DNA from: Bacteroidia bacterium
GTDB taxonomy: Bacteria > Bacteroidota > Bacteroidia > Bacteroidales > GCA-2748055
Length of the DNA: 7,197 bases
Assembly (NCBI GenBank): GCA_030596245.1
Contig: JAUVKN010000225.1
Coordinates: 1 to 7,197 of the forward strand
Reading direction: 5' to 3'
Of the stretch, positions 1-6,232 are shown piece after piece. Each line of letters starts with the position of its first letter. The first letter of the stretch is position 1. The notes beneath the pieces were generated by a model. It did no database searches. It had not been told where the DNA came from and saw only the letters and a program-made list of their open reading frames with translations. The position numbers were made by a program, and so were the translations under genes.

Positions 1-1674
1 ATTTAAATTCAGATGTACGGGATATGTATCTTGTGTCAACACACCGGCATCTCGTCTGAGAGAATAGCAGGTTGCATCAATAATTAAACTTGGATCATTC
101 ATTGTGGCATTCAGATTCAGTTTTTCCATTCCATGGAACAATTCATCCTCATTGAATCTGATTTTGTAGTTCTTTTTACTCAGTTTCTGTGTAACATTTC
201 CCCTGAAGCGTACACCTACATTCTTCCAAATACTATCATTGTATATGAAATCTGCCATCACATATTCATCACTGAAAATGTCACTGTTAAGTTTTGCCAG
301 ATTCACTTCGTCTATTAGAAGTTCAAAAACCGGAAGGTTTGAATCTTCGTCCCCAACCGGAACCGCAACCATCGTTTCTGTGAATTGGCTTTCATTACCC
401 CAAAGATCAACTGAAGTAATTCGATACTGATACTCCTGGTCAACAGCAACTTCGTTATCAATGTAACGGGAAAGAGGATTAGGGGAATCATTCAGCAGTT
501 CAAAACCGGTGCCGGCACTCTTTCGGTAGATATTATAACCTTTCATGTCCCCTTCAAAATTGGGTTTCCAGTTAAGAATAACCTGTGCAAAACCGCTAAT
601 AATAGCCGGAGCCTCCGGCAATACCGGTGCAGTAGTATCAGGAGATGTTTTTTCAACGGAAATTGCAGATATCAAGGTATTGCCGGTTAATCCCAGTGCT
701 GTTACATTCAATTGACCATCAACGACCTCTGCCGGGAAAGAATAAACAATAGCATAATTGCGGCCAACCTGCCGGTAAATATCAAAATTCTCCAGGACCG
801 TAATATCTTCTATTGAGATATTTTGTATGCGTTTGTCTTTCCAGTGATATTCATTTTCACAAAAGTGAAGCCTTACTGCATAGGTTCCGTTTTCAACATC
901 AAACCGGTACTCATTAAATCCGTAAGTAGCCTGGTTATATAACCGCAATCTGCCTTCTGTTCCGCCGATAATATCAAAACCGAATACATTTTCCGGCGGA
1001 TTCGACGAATTGATATAACCCGTTCCGTTACCGGGTGAATATTCCCGGTCAGGAAAGTAAAGGATGCTATCAGAACTGTTGAAATAAAAATCACTACTGC
1101 CGCAGTTAAAAGCAATCAGGTCACTTTGCGGGGGATCGAACAGAGTTAATGTCACATCATCAAAATATATTTTCCCTGTTCTGCCTCCCAGCTCAAGCAA
1201 TACCTGGATTGAATCAATATCAGGCGGAAGGTAGAATTGAAAGGAAAGCTCACTCCATTTTGATTCATAAACATTTCTTGATTTTATAATAGCCGGAGGA
1301 CTCTCTATCTGTCCGTTGTCCCAAAACCGGATAATCACATCCATTCTTAATGTGTTAGCCCCGGCCTTTCCAAACGCTGAAAAATTATAATATCTATTCA
1401 CTTCCGGATCCAGATTCTGCAACCAGATGGCATGATTGTTTTCATCCGTTTTTTGTATTGAGATGGAATGATTTCCCGTACGGGCAATATCTTCCTCCCA
1501 GGCGTATAATATTGTGGCAGTTGAGGGTGGATGGTACCATGAAGAAGGTATGTTCCCCGCTCCATGCTCGAAAGAGGGATTAATGATCAGGTTTTGAGCA
1601 TAAAGGGCTACACCCGAAAGAAATAGTGACGAGATAGTAATAAATAATCTTCTTAGTAAAAATGAATTTATCAT
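1..1674 (-). CDS. Secreted multidomain CotH kinase-like protein with malectin and FN3 domains (5' part; cut by window edge)
   Basis: An uninterrupted minus-strand frame runs from an ATG at 1674 to the window edge: 558 codons, no stop reached. Two tandem in-frame TAG codons lie directly upstream (1675-1680), so this ATG fixes the N-terminus. Residues 1-26 form a Sec signal peptide (hydrophobic core, then ALYA|Q). Residues about 27-180 look like a jelly-roll carbohydrate-binding module: INPSFEHG near the start and KIYFDDVTL at the end, as in CBM4/9-type domains. Residues about 184-340 are malectin-like (AFNCGSSDFYF, GTYAVRLHFCENEYHW, VLENFDIYRQVG). Residues about 347-440 are fibronectin type III (VILNWKPN, GYNIYRK, YQYRITSVDLWGNES). 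From about 441 a CotH kinase-like domain begins (GVRFRGNVTQKLSKKNYKIR, LNLNATMNDPSLI, YSLRRDAGV); its catalytic part lies outside the window. CotH of Bacillus is a spore-coat protein kinase. The role of secreted CotH proteins in non-sporulating bacteria is poorly known; binding and modifying surface glycan or protein is inference. The gene is visibly more AT-rich than metA. Confidence 0.88.
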   Translation of the reverse strand, partial: MINSFLLRRLFITISSLFLSGVALYAQNLIINPSFEHGAGNIPSSWYHPPSTATILYAWEEDIARTGNHSISIQKTDENNHAIWLQNLDPEVNRYYNFSAFGKAGANTLRMDVIIRFWDNGQIESPPAIIKSRNVYESKWSELSFQFYLPPDIDSIQVLLELGGRTGKIYFDDVTLTLFDPPQSDLIAFNCGSSDFYFNSSDSILYFPDREYSPGNGTGYINSSNPPENVFGFDIIGGTEGRLRLYNQATYGFNEYRFDVENGTYAVRLHFCENEYHWKDKRIQNISIEDITVLENFDIYRQVGRNYAIVYSFPAEVVDGQLNVTALGLTGNTLISAISVEKTSPDTTAPVLPEAPAIISGFAQVILNWKPNFEGDMKGYNIYRKSAGTGFELLNDSPNPLSRYIDNEVAVDQEYQYRITSVDLWGNESQFTETMVAVPVGDEDSNLPVFELLIDEVNLAKLNSDIFSDEYVMADFIYNDSIWKNVGVRFRGNVTQKLSKKNYKIRFNEDELFHGMEKLNLNATMNDPSLIIDATCYSLRRDAGVLTQDTYPVHLNLN

Positions 1675-1720
1675 CTACTAAAATTTTAACAAAATATGAT
1701 CCTTATATATTTAACACACA

Positions 1721-1858
1721 TTAGTCAGGAGCTACCCCTATAATGCTTCTCACTACCCCATTTTCCTGGTCGATCAGATCTGCAAGATTTTCATGCACCA
1801 TGCTCTCCCCGGGATCCCCTCCATAGGTTACCTCCACCGGTCCTGTGAGAAAAGACAA
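1721..1858 (-). pseudogene. Probable 3' remnant of an unidentified protein-coding gene
   Basis: A minus-strand frame ending in TAA at 1721-1723 encodes about 45 residues that read like a genuine protein C-terminus: GPVEVTYGGDPGESMVHENL, then ADLIDQENGVVRSIIGVAPD. Codons in this stretch are strongly G-first (gga, gtg, gag, gta, ggg, gat), as in real coding DNA, whereas upstream of about 1860 the frame becomes AT-rich and unconvincing and meets a TGA at 1907-1909. There is no plausible full-length start; the only in-frame ATG leaves 26 residues, and a TTG at 1856-1858 would give 45. It lies 46 bases before the CotH-like gene and points the same way, so it may be what is left of an upstream partner of that gene. 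I do not recognise the family. A genuine short gene is the alternative. Confidence 0.45.
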
Positions 1859-1939
1859 TGGTATATATTTTATGAATATTTCTCTGGTACAATGAGCTAA
1901 AAATAGTCATCATGCTTCATTTACGGGTTTAATAATTCA

Positions 1940-1947
1940 TATTTTTG
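1940..1947 (+). promoter_or_regulatory. Candidate Bacteroidota -7 box for metA
   Basis: TATTTTTG is an exact match to the Bacteroidota -7 consensus TAnnTTTG. No good -33 TTG/TTTG element is visible at the usual spacing of about 20 bases upstream, so the call rests on the -7 box and its position. It would start transcription near 1954 and give a 5' leader of roughly 50 bases. Confidence 0.4.
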
Positions 1948-1983
1948 GGGTATAGTTTCAACAAACTGAGGCTTTAGCCGTTC

Positions 1984-2000
1984 AATAGATTAAATCTATT
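1984..2000. repeat. Perfect 7-bp inverted repeat just before the metA start
   Basis: AATAGAT and ATCTATT form a perfect inverted repeat with a three-base TAA centre, ending six bases before the metA ATG. It would occupy the position of a ribosome binding site, and no Shine-Dalgarno sequence is visible there. It could be an operator half-site pair or a weak AT-rich RNA hairpin affecting initiation; the sequence does not decide between these. Confidence 0.5.
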
Positions 2001-2006
2001 TCTATT

Positions 2007-2915
2007 ATGCCCATTAATGTACCATCCAATCTGCCTGCCATCGGTGAGCTGAAGAAAGAGAATATCTTCATCATGGAGGAGAGCCGCGCCATTCACCAGG
2101 ACATCAGACCGCTTCGTGTGGCACTGCTGAACCTGATGCCGGTAAAAATGGTCACTGAAACTGATCTGCTCCGTTCCCTTGCAAATACTCCCCTCCAGGT
2201 GGAGCTTGACCTGTTCCACATGCACGAACATGAATCGAAAAATACGCCGCGGGAGCATATGGAAGTCTTTTACAAGACATTCGATCAGATCAAAGATCAG
2301 CGGTATGACGGACTGATCATCACTGGTGCCCCGGTGGAGCACCTGGAATTTGAGGAGGTCGACTATTGGGATAGTCTATGCGAAGTCCTGGAGTGGAGCA
2401 AGACAAATGTGAGCAATACCATGCACATCTGCTGGGGGGCACAGGCCGGGTTGTATTATCATTATGGCATTAAGAAGTATCCCCTTCCTCAAAAAGCGTT
2501 CGGGATCTTTGATCATCAAATTACCGACAGGAGACATCACCTGGTGCGGGGCTTTGATGATCTGTTTCCTGCGCCACATTCGAGGTATACCGAAAACCGG
2601 CTTGAAGATATCAAACAACATCCCGACCTGATTCCACTGGCCTGGTCTCCGGAAATAGGTTCCAACATTGTCCTTTCAAAAGACAACCGTCAGATTTTCA
2701 TCTCGGGTCATCTGGAATACAATCCGCTTACTTTGAAAAATGAGTATGACCGTGACATGGCCAGGGGATTGGATACAGCCATTCCCGAGAACTATTTTCC
2801 CGATGATGATCCTGACAGGGAGCCGGTCATTCGCTGGAGGGCCCATGCCAGCCTCCTGTTCTCCAACTGGCTCAACTATTACGTATACCAGGTTACTCCT
2901 TACGACTGGAAATAA
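2007..2915 (+). CDS. metA: Homoserine O-acetyltransferase (MetA family)
   Basis: Transfers an acyl group from acyl-CoA to the hydroxyl of L-homoserine, the committed step of methionine biosynthesis in the cytoplasm. The 302 residues cover the whole MetA family length (E. coli 309). The start MPINVPSNLPAIGELKKENI is the conserved family N-terminus, so the ATG is secure despite no clear ribosome binding site. Catalytic Cys142 lies in MHICWGAQAGLYY, and the His235/Glu237 pair in ISGHLEY; numbering matches E. coli MetA. Residue 111, in ITGAPVEHLEF, is Glu. From work on the family, Glu here favours acetyl-CoA and Gly (as in E. coli) favours succinyl-CoA, so I call the product acetyltransferase, although many pipelines name the whole family O-succinyltransferase. 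The gene stands alone: the flanking genes are on the opposite strand. A -7 box at 1940 and an inverted repeat at 1984 are the only regulatory signs; I see no SAM riboswitch. Confidence 0.95.
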   Translation: MPINVPSNLPAIGELKKENIFIMEESRAIHQDIRPLRVALLNLMPVKMVTETDLLRSLANTPLQVELDLFHMHEHESKNTPREHMEVFYKTFDQIKDQRYDGLIITGAPVEHLEFEEVDYWDSLCEVLEWSKTNVSNTMHICWGAQAGLYYHYGIKKYPLPQKAFGIFDHQITDRRHHLVRGFDDLFPAPHSRYTENRLEDIKQHPDLIPLAWSPEIGSNIVLSKDNRQIFISGHLEYNPLTLKNEYDRDMARGLDTAIPENYFPDDDPDREPVIRWRAHASLLFSNWLNYYVYQVTPYDWK

Positions 2916-2925
2916 TGCGATGGGA

Positions 2926-2965
2926 TTCCCCCGGTATAACAATGGGGGAGTTAAGGTGCATTTTT
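2926..2965 (+). terminator. Possible weak terminator after metA
   Basis: TCCCCC (2927-2932) pairs with GGGGGA (2944-2949) across an 11-base loop, 11 bases after the metA stop. Outer T-G and A-T pairs can extend the stem. A run of five T follows only at 2961-2965, further from the stem than in a canonical intrinsic terminator, hence the moderate score. Confidence 0.4.
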
Positions 2966-2970
2966 GAAAA

Positions 2971-3121
2971 TCAGGATTTATTTCTCGATTTAATCCACCA
3001 GACAATTATTGAAGCTACCATAAGAGCGATGGAGATATAGATGAGTAGTCCTGAAAAAAATACTAATGAGACTATGAAAAAAAATTATAGCAAGAAGATT
3101 AAGTATTCTGGCAGTTCTCAT
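2971..3121 (-). pseudogene. Small two-helix membrane protein gene with a one-base frameshift in a poly-T run
   Basis: From ATG at 3119-3121 the minus strand reads MRTARILNLLAIIFF, then meets a run of eight T (3077-3084). In the frame as given, the next residues are HSLISIFFRTT. If the run held seven T, the reading would pass into IVSLVFFSGLLIYISIALMV and ASIIVWWIKSRNKS, ending at TGA 2971-2973: a 49-residue protein, with basic residues at both ends and a hydrophobic middle long enough for two membrane helices. The hydrophobicity of both halves, the positive C-terminal tail and the neat join at a homopolymer all suggest one original gene. It lies 80 bases downstream of the radical SAM gene on the same strand, with a hairpin between. 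Explanations are a true frameshift, a sequencing or assembly error in the homopolymer, or less likely slippage during expression. I do not recognise the family. Confidence 0.5.
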
Positions 3122-3142
3122 TTTATAGGATTTACCGCTAAT

Positions 3143-3171
3143 AGCCCTACCTAAATTAAGAAATTAGGGCT
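3143..3171. repeat. Inverted repeat between convergent transcription units
   Basis: AGCCCTA (3143-3149) and TAGGGCT (3165-3171) pair perfectly around a 15-base loop; an overlapping CCTAA/TTAGG pairing is also possible. It lies about 30 bases beyond the stop of the minus-strand radical SAM gene. No T run follows on either strand, so a classical intrinsic terminator is not supported. It may still aid transcript ending, or sit in the leader of the small membrane gene. Confidence 0.4.
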
Positions 3172-3200
3172 TAAATAACAAAAACCAGAACCGGGAAGAA

Positions 3201-4127
3201 TCAGGTATCCACATCCAGGTTGGTGAGCCCCAAGATCCGGGCCCCGGTAACTACCTCCTTATAAAAATCCCTGGAAACATAGCCGTCTATTTCCGGATAG
3301 AGATGTGCCCGGTATGCAGGCCGGTACTGGATCATAATATTGACATAGGTTTCCAATGGCAGATGACCTGCGATCCACTCCATGGCTGCCATAGAACCAC
3401 TCACATTGTTGGGCATCACCAGGTGACGGATCATCAATCCTTTGTAAATAATCCCATTCTTTTCAGGACGGGCCACTCCAACCTGCCTGTTCATCTCTAT
3501 CAAGGCAGAGCGGGTCACATCAGGATAGTCAGCAGCATCATTTGAGTAAGTTGCTGCATGTAGTTTATCCATGTATTTAAAATCAGCAAGGTAGATATCC
3601 ACAATCCCGTCAAGTATTTCCAGGATCTCCTTACGCTCCCATCCACTGGTATTGTAAACCAGGGGGATTCTCAACCCCTGTGAAACGGCCAAGTCCAGTG
3701 CTAATATCACATGTGGCGAAAAATGGGTGGGTGTTACCACATTTATGTTACTGCACCCTTGCTCCTGCAGTTGCAACATCATGGCTGCCATGTCCTCAAT
3801 CTTGCATTCGGTCCCTGCCCCTTTGTGACTGATATCCCAGTTCTGGCAAAAAACACAGCCAAGGTTACAGTGAGAAAGGAAAATAGTACCTGAACCACCC
3901 ACACCCACCAGAGGACGTTCCTCTCCGAAATGTGGGCTAAATGAGGCCACCCTTAATTTGGAAGTGGCCTTACAGGTTCCGGTTTCTCCAGCTATTCGAT
4001 CCACCCTGCACTCCCGGGGACATAGTCTGCACTCCTTCAACATTTCCCACAATACTTCTCCACGCTTTCTGAGTTCTCCGCTCCGGTGCAGCGAAATGTA
4101 TCCAGGTTTGTAGGAGATCCTATTCAT
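3201..4127 (-). CDS. PflX-like radical SAM protein (putative pyruvate formate-lyase activating-enzyme relative)
   Basis: A cytoplasmic radical SAM protein of the PflX type (COG1313-like), 308 residues from the preferred start. The radical SAM cluster motif is HCNLGCVFCQNW, Cys87-x3-Cys91-x2-Cys94, which would hold a [4Fe-4S] cluster cleaving S-adenosylmethionine. An N-terminal Cys set, Cys33-x2-Cys36-x3-Cys40-x11-Cys52 (KECRLCPRECRVDRIAGETG, then TC), is typical of this family and could bind a second metal or cluster. Conserved stretches such as VVTPTHFSPHV, YNTSGWE, DIYLADFKYMD and LVMPNN fit the family. I chose ATG at 4125-4127 over the ATG at 4173-4175 because relatives begin with a short segment before KPGY...SGEL, AGAAGA lies just upstream, and the longer form would eat into the divergent promoter region. 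The family is often annotated as activating pyruvate formate-lyase, but its substrate is not established and no glycyl radical enzyme is in the window. Confidence 0.85.
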   Translation of the reverse strand: MNRISYKPGYISLHRSGELRKRGEVLWEMLKECRLCPRECRVDRIAGETGTCKATSKLRVASFSPHFGEERPLVGVGGSGTIFLSHCNLGCVFCQNWDISHKGAGTECKIEDMAAMMLQLQEQGCSNINVVTPTHFSPHVILALDLAVSQGLRIPLVYNTSGWERKEILEILDGIVDIYLADFKYMDKLHAATYSNDAADYPDVTRSALIEMNRQVGVARPEKNGIIYKGLMIRHLVMPNNVSGSMAAMEWIAGHLPLETYVNIMIQYRPAYRAHLYPEIDGYVSRDFYKEVVTGARILGLTNLDVDT

Positions 4128-4235
4128 TCTTCTGTAAAAGTAGCAAATCCCATATTGTTTCGCCCACTGTTTCAATTTCTAAAATTTGATTCTACCTTTA
4201 GGCTTTTGCCAAAACCATCAACTCATACCACGTAC
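4128..4235. promoter_or_regulatory. Divergent promoter region between radical SAM and esterase genes
   Basis: These 108 bases separate two divergently transcribed genes and should hold both promoters. Near matches to the Bacteroidota -7 box TAnnTTTG are visible: TACCTTTA at 4193-4200 on the plus strand (one mismatch) and TACTTTTA on the minus strand at 4142-4135 (one mismatch, very close to the gene start). Neither has a convincing -33 partner. A plus-strand open frame crosses this region from an ATG at 4086, but it is not the esterase start. Confidence 0.35.
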
Positions 4236-5099
4236 ATGAAAAAATCAATCCTGATTCTCACAATGCTGGCTGCCTTACAGATTCTCCAGGCACAGCATGG
4301 AAAAGTCTATGACAATCTCTCCATGGAGAGTGCTATTCTGAAAATGGAACGAAAATTTGCAGTCTACCTGCCACCCGATTACGAATCGTCCGAGCGCAGC
4401 TATCCTGTGCTCTACCTGTTGCATGGATCGGGGGACGACCAGACCGGATGGGTGCAGTTCGGAGAGGTTCTGCATATTGCTGATAAAGCCATTCTGGAGG
4501 GTAGTGCAACGCCCATGATCGTCGTAATGCCTGATGCCAACAGCGGTAAGCGGGGTTACTTTAACGACCTGGAGGATGAGTGGAGGTATGAGGATTTCTT
4601 TTTCGAAGAGTTCATGCCTTACGTGGAAAAAACATTTCGCATCAAAAGTGAAAAACGCTACAGGGCTGTTTCAGGTCTCTCCATGGGCGGTGGGGGAACA
4701 TTCATGTATGCCCTTCATCACCCAGAACTCTTCTCATCTGCCTGTCCACTGAGCGCCAGTTGTGGTCCTATAAACCGGGATGAGCTTGAAGAACATCTAA
4801 AGTGGATAGGCATGAAACCAGGTTCAGAGGAAAAAATGGAAGCCTGGTACAAACGGCATAGTGCTCTTGAACTTATCAATGATATGCCGGATGATCAGAA
4901 AAAGTCGGTCAGGTGGTTCATCGATTGTGGCGATGATGATTTCCTTTACGAAGCGAACTCCCTGGTCCACATAGCCATGCGTAAAAAGGAGATCCCCCAC
5001 GAATTCCGGATCCGTGACGGGGGTCACTCCTGGACCTACTGGAGAGAATCGTTACCCGTGGTACTCTCATTTGTATCGGACGCATTTCATCAGCATTAG
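4236..5099 (+). CDS. Secreted alpha/beta-hydrolase esterase (esterase D / CE1-like, PF00756 type)
   Basis: A 287-residue serine esterase with an exported N-terminus: MKKSILILTMLAALQILQAQ is a Sec signal peptide with likely cleavage before or at the final Gln, so the protein acts in the periplasm or outside. The frame is open upstream to an ATG at 4086, but starting at 4236 places the signal peptide correctly and frees the promoter region. Fold landmarks: LLHGSGDDQTGW (oxyanion-hole region, residues 61-72), the nucleophile elbow GLSMGG with Ser149, FIDCGDDDFL with the probable catalytic Asp235, and GGHSWTYW with His264. The triad is complete. Members of this fold group include acetyl-xylan, feruloyl and other carbohydrate esterases; the acyl group and carrier cannot be read from the sequence. 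It is first in a row of three same-strand genes, 44 bases before the nucleoside hydrolase gene, and probably cotranscribed with it. Confidence 0.88.
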   Translation: MKKSILILTMLAALQILQAQHGKVYDNLSMESAILKMERKFAVYLPPDYESSERSYPVLYLLHGSGDDQTGWVQFGEVLHIADKAILEGSATPMIVVMPDANSGKRGYFNDLEDEWRYEDFFFEEFMPYVEKTFRIKSEKRYRAVSGLSMGGGGTFMYALHHPELFSSACPLSASCGPINRDELEEHLKWIGMKPGSEEKMEAWYKRHSALELINDMPDDQKKSVRWFIDCGDDDFLYEANSLVHIAMRKKEIPHEFRIRDGGHSWTYWRESLPVVLSFVSDAFHQH

Positions 5100-5143
5100 T
5101 AACGAACTCTAAAGATTGATAAAGAACAAAACCTGATATTTAA

Positions 5144-6163
5144 ATGAAAATTACCAAGAACCTCTTTATGGGCTTACTTTCTGCCCTGGTTATCAACGGT
5201 TGCAACATCGGCAATCAGGCTGTTGATTCAACAGGATCGGGGATCCCAGTCATTTTTGACACCGATGCCAACAATGAGTTGGATGACCAGCATGCACTGG
5301 CATACCTGGTGCTTGACAGGCAAACATTTGACGTCATTGGCATCACTGTAAATGCCACCTGGGGCGGAGGAGAAATAGACGCGCATTACAAAGAGGCTGA
5401 ACGAATCGTGAATCTTTGTGGTCTCAAGGGAGAAATCCCCATTTTTAAAGGCGCCAACGGCGGATTTACTGCGATTATGGACCACACCGGGGATGCTGAA
5501 TTTGACGGATCTGATGCGGTGAAATTCATCATCGAAGAAGCCCGGAAGAAACGAAAAGAGCCCCTGGTGTTACTGGCAGTGGGGAAACTCACCAATGTGG
5601 CACTGGCATTGAAAAAGGATCCATCGATTGCCGACCGCATCAGGGTGGTGTGGTTGGGTTCAAACTACCCCGAACCCGGCGAATATAATCAGGATAACGA
5701 TACCGCCTCCATGAGTTATGTGCTTAGAACCTCCGTGCCATTTGAAATGGCCACTGTTCGCTATGGAAAATCCTCCGGTACTGCTGCGGTGAAGGTAAGC
5801 CGCCATGAGATCTACACAAGAATGCCGGGACTGGGACCGGAAGTTGATGAACCAGTCACCGGTAGACACGGGGATAGTTTCACCTGTTTCGGAGACTATT
5901 CTGTAAACCTGTTTCGACATATTGAACACCTGGAAGATGGTTGTTACCGTTCCCTCTTTGATATGGCTGCAGCAGCCATTGTGAAGGATCCTTCGTGGGC
6001 GACCGGTGTTGAAACCCCGTGCCCGGTTTTGATCGACAATAAATGGGTAGAACAGCCAGATAACAAACGGTCTATCATCGTTTGGGAAGATTTTCTCAAG
6101 AAAGAGATTTTAGCTGACTTTTATTCAATCATTGAAAACCAGATCAGCCCCCCCAACGAATAG
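5144..6163 (+). CDS. Lipoprotein nucleoside hydrolase-family protein
   Basis: A 339-residue member of the inosine/uridine-preferring nucleoside hydrolase superfamily, which hydrolyses the N-glycosidic bond of ribonucleosides using a bound calcium ion. The N-terminus MKITKNLFMGLLSALVINGC ends in a lipobox-like Cys20, so the protein is probably a lipid-anchored envelope protein. The metal site appears as DTDANNELDDQHAL (Asp39, Asp41, Asp47, Asp48), two residues longer than the usual DTDxGxDD. Other family landmarks are VGKLTNVALAL (residues 146-156, the GPLTN-like motif), EYNQDNDTAS (Asn182, Asp186) and LFDMAAAAIVKDP with Asp273, the expected C-terminal metal ligand. Length and order fit the family. 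The spacing to the esterase gene (44 bases, no terminator) suggests one transcript. The substrate may be a nucleoside or another N-ribosyl or N-glycosyl compound; the altered first motif makes classical specificity uncertain. Confidence 0.87.
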   Translation: MKITKNLFMGLLSALVINGCNIGNQAVDSTGSGIPVIFDTDANNELDDQHALAYLVLDRQTFDVIGITVNATWGGGEIDAHYKEAERIVNLCGLKGEIPIFKGANGGFTAIMDHTGDAEFDGSDAVKFIIEEARKKRKEPLVLLAVGKLTNVALALKKDPSIADRIRVVWLGSNYPEPGEYNQDNDTASMSYVLRTSVPFEMATVRYGKSSGTAAVKVSRHEIYTRMPGLGPEVDEPVTGRHGDSFTCFGDYSVNLFRHIEHLEDGCYRSLFDMAAAAIVKDPSWATGVETPCPVLIDNKWVEQPDNKRSIIVWEDFLKKEILADFYSIIENQISPPNE

Positions 6164-6170
6164 TTCTTGA

Positions 6171-6202
6171 CTTGATCCCTCTTTTTTCATAATTTACATT
6201 CG
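6171..6202 (+). promoter_or_regulatory. Candidate promoter for the aldo/keto reductase gene
   Basis: CTTG at 6171-6174 and TACATTCG at 6195-6202 (one mismatch to TAnnTTTG) are spaced by 20 bases, close to the Bacteroidota -33/-7 arrangement, and lie 30 bases before the gene start. A T run at 6182-6187 between them has no good hairpin before it, so termination of the upstream transcript here is not shown. Confidence 0.35.
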
Positions 6203-6232
6203 CTTTATTAGTGTTCTAAATCCATTAATATT

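Noticed and set aside
873..1115. Open minus-strand frame of 80 codons.
   Set aside because: It lies in another frame of the CotH-like gene, whose own frame is open throughout and carries the malectin signature here.
1948..2006. SAM riboswitch in the metA leader.
   Set aside because: The leader is short and I could not find the conserved core of a SAM-I or SAM-II aptamer.
1974..2342. Open minus-strand frame of 122 codons over the start of metA.
   Set aside because: Antisense shadow of metA; composition and motifs are not protein-like.
2676..3005. Open minus-strand frame of 109 codons overlapping the end of metA.
   Set aside because: It is antisense to the conserved C-terminal part of metA, has no recognisable motifs, and arises as a shadow of the real gene.
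2971..3121. Programmed ribosomal frameshifting as the explanation for the split small membrane gene.
   Set aside because: A homopolymer error or simple mutation is the simpler explanation; no stimulatory structure or conserved slippery site can be shown from one sequence.
3201..4127. AmmeMemoRadiSam system (AMMECR1, Memo and radical SAM protein).
   Set aside because: Only a radical SAM gene is present; neither of the other two partners occurs in the window.
4086..4235. Upstream extension of the esterase by 50 codons from an ATG at 4086.
   Set aside because: It would bury the signal peptide inside the protein and overlap the radical SAM gene and the divergent promoter region.
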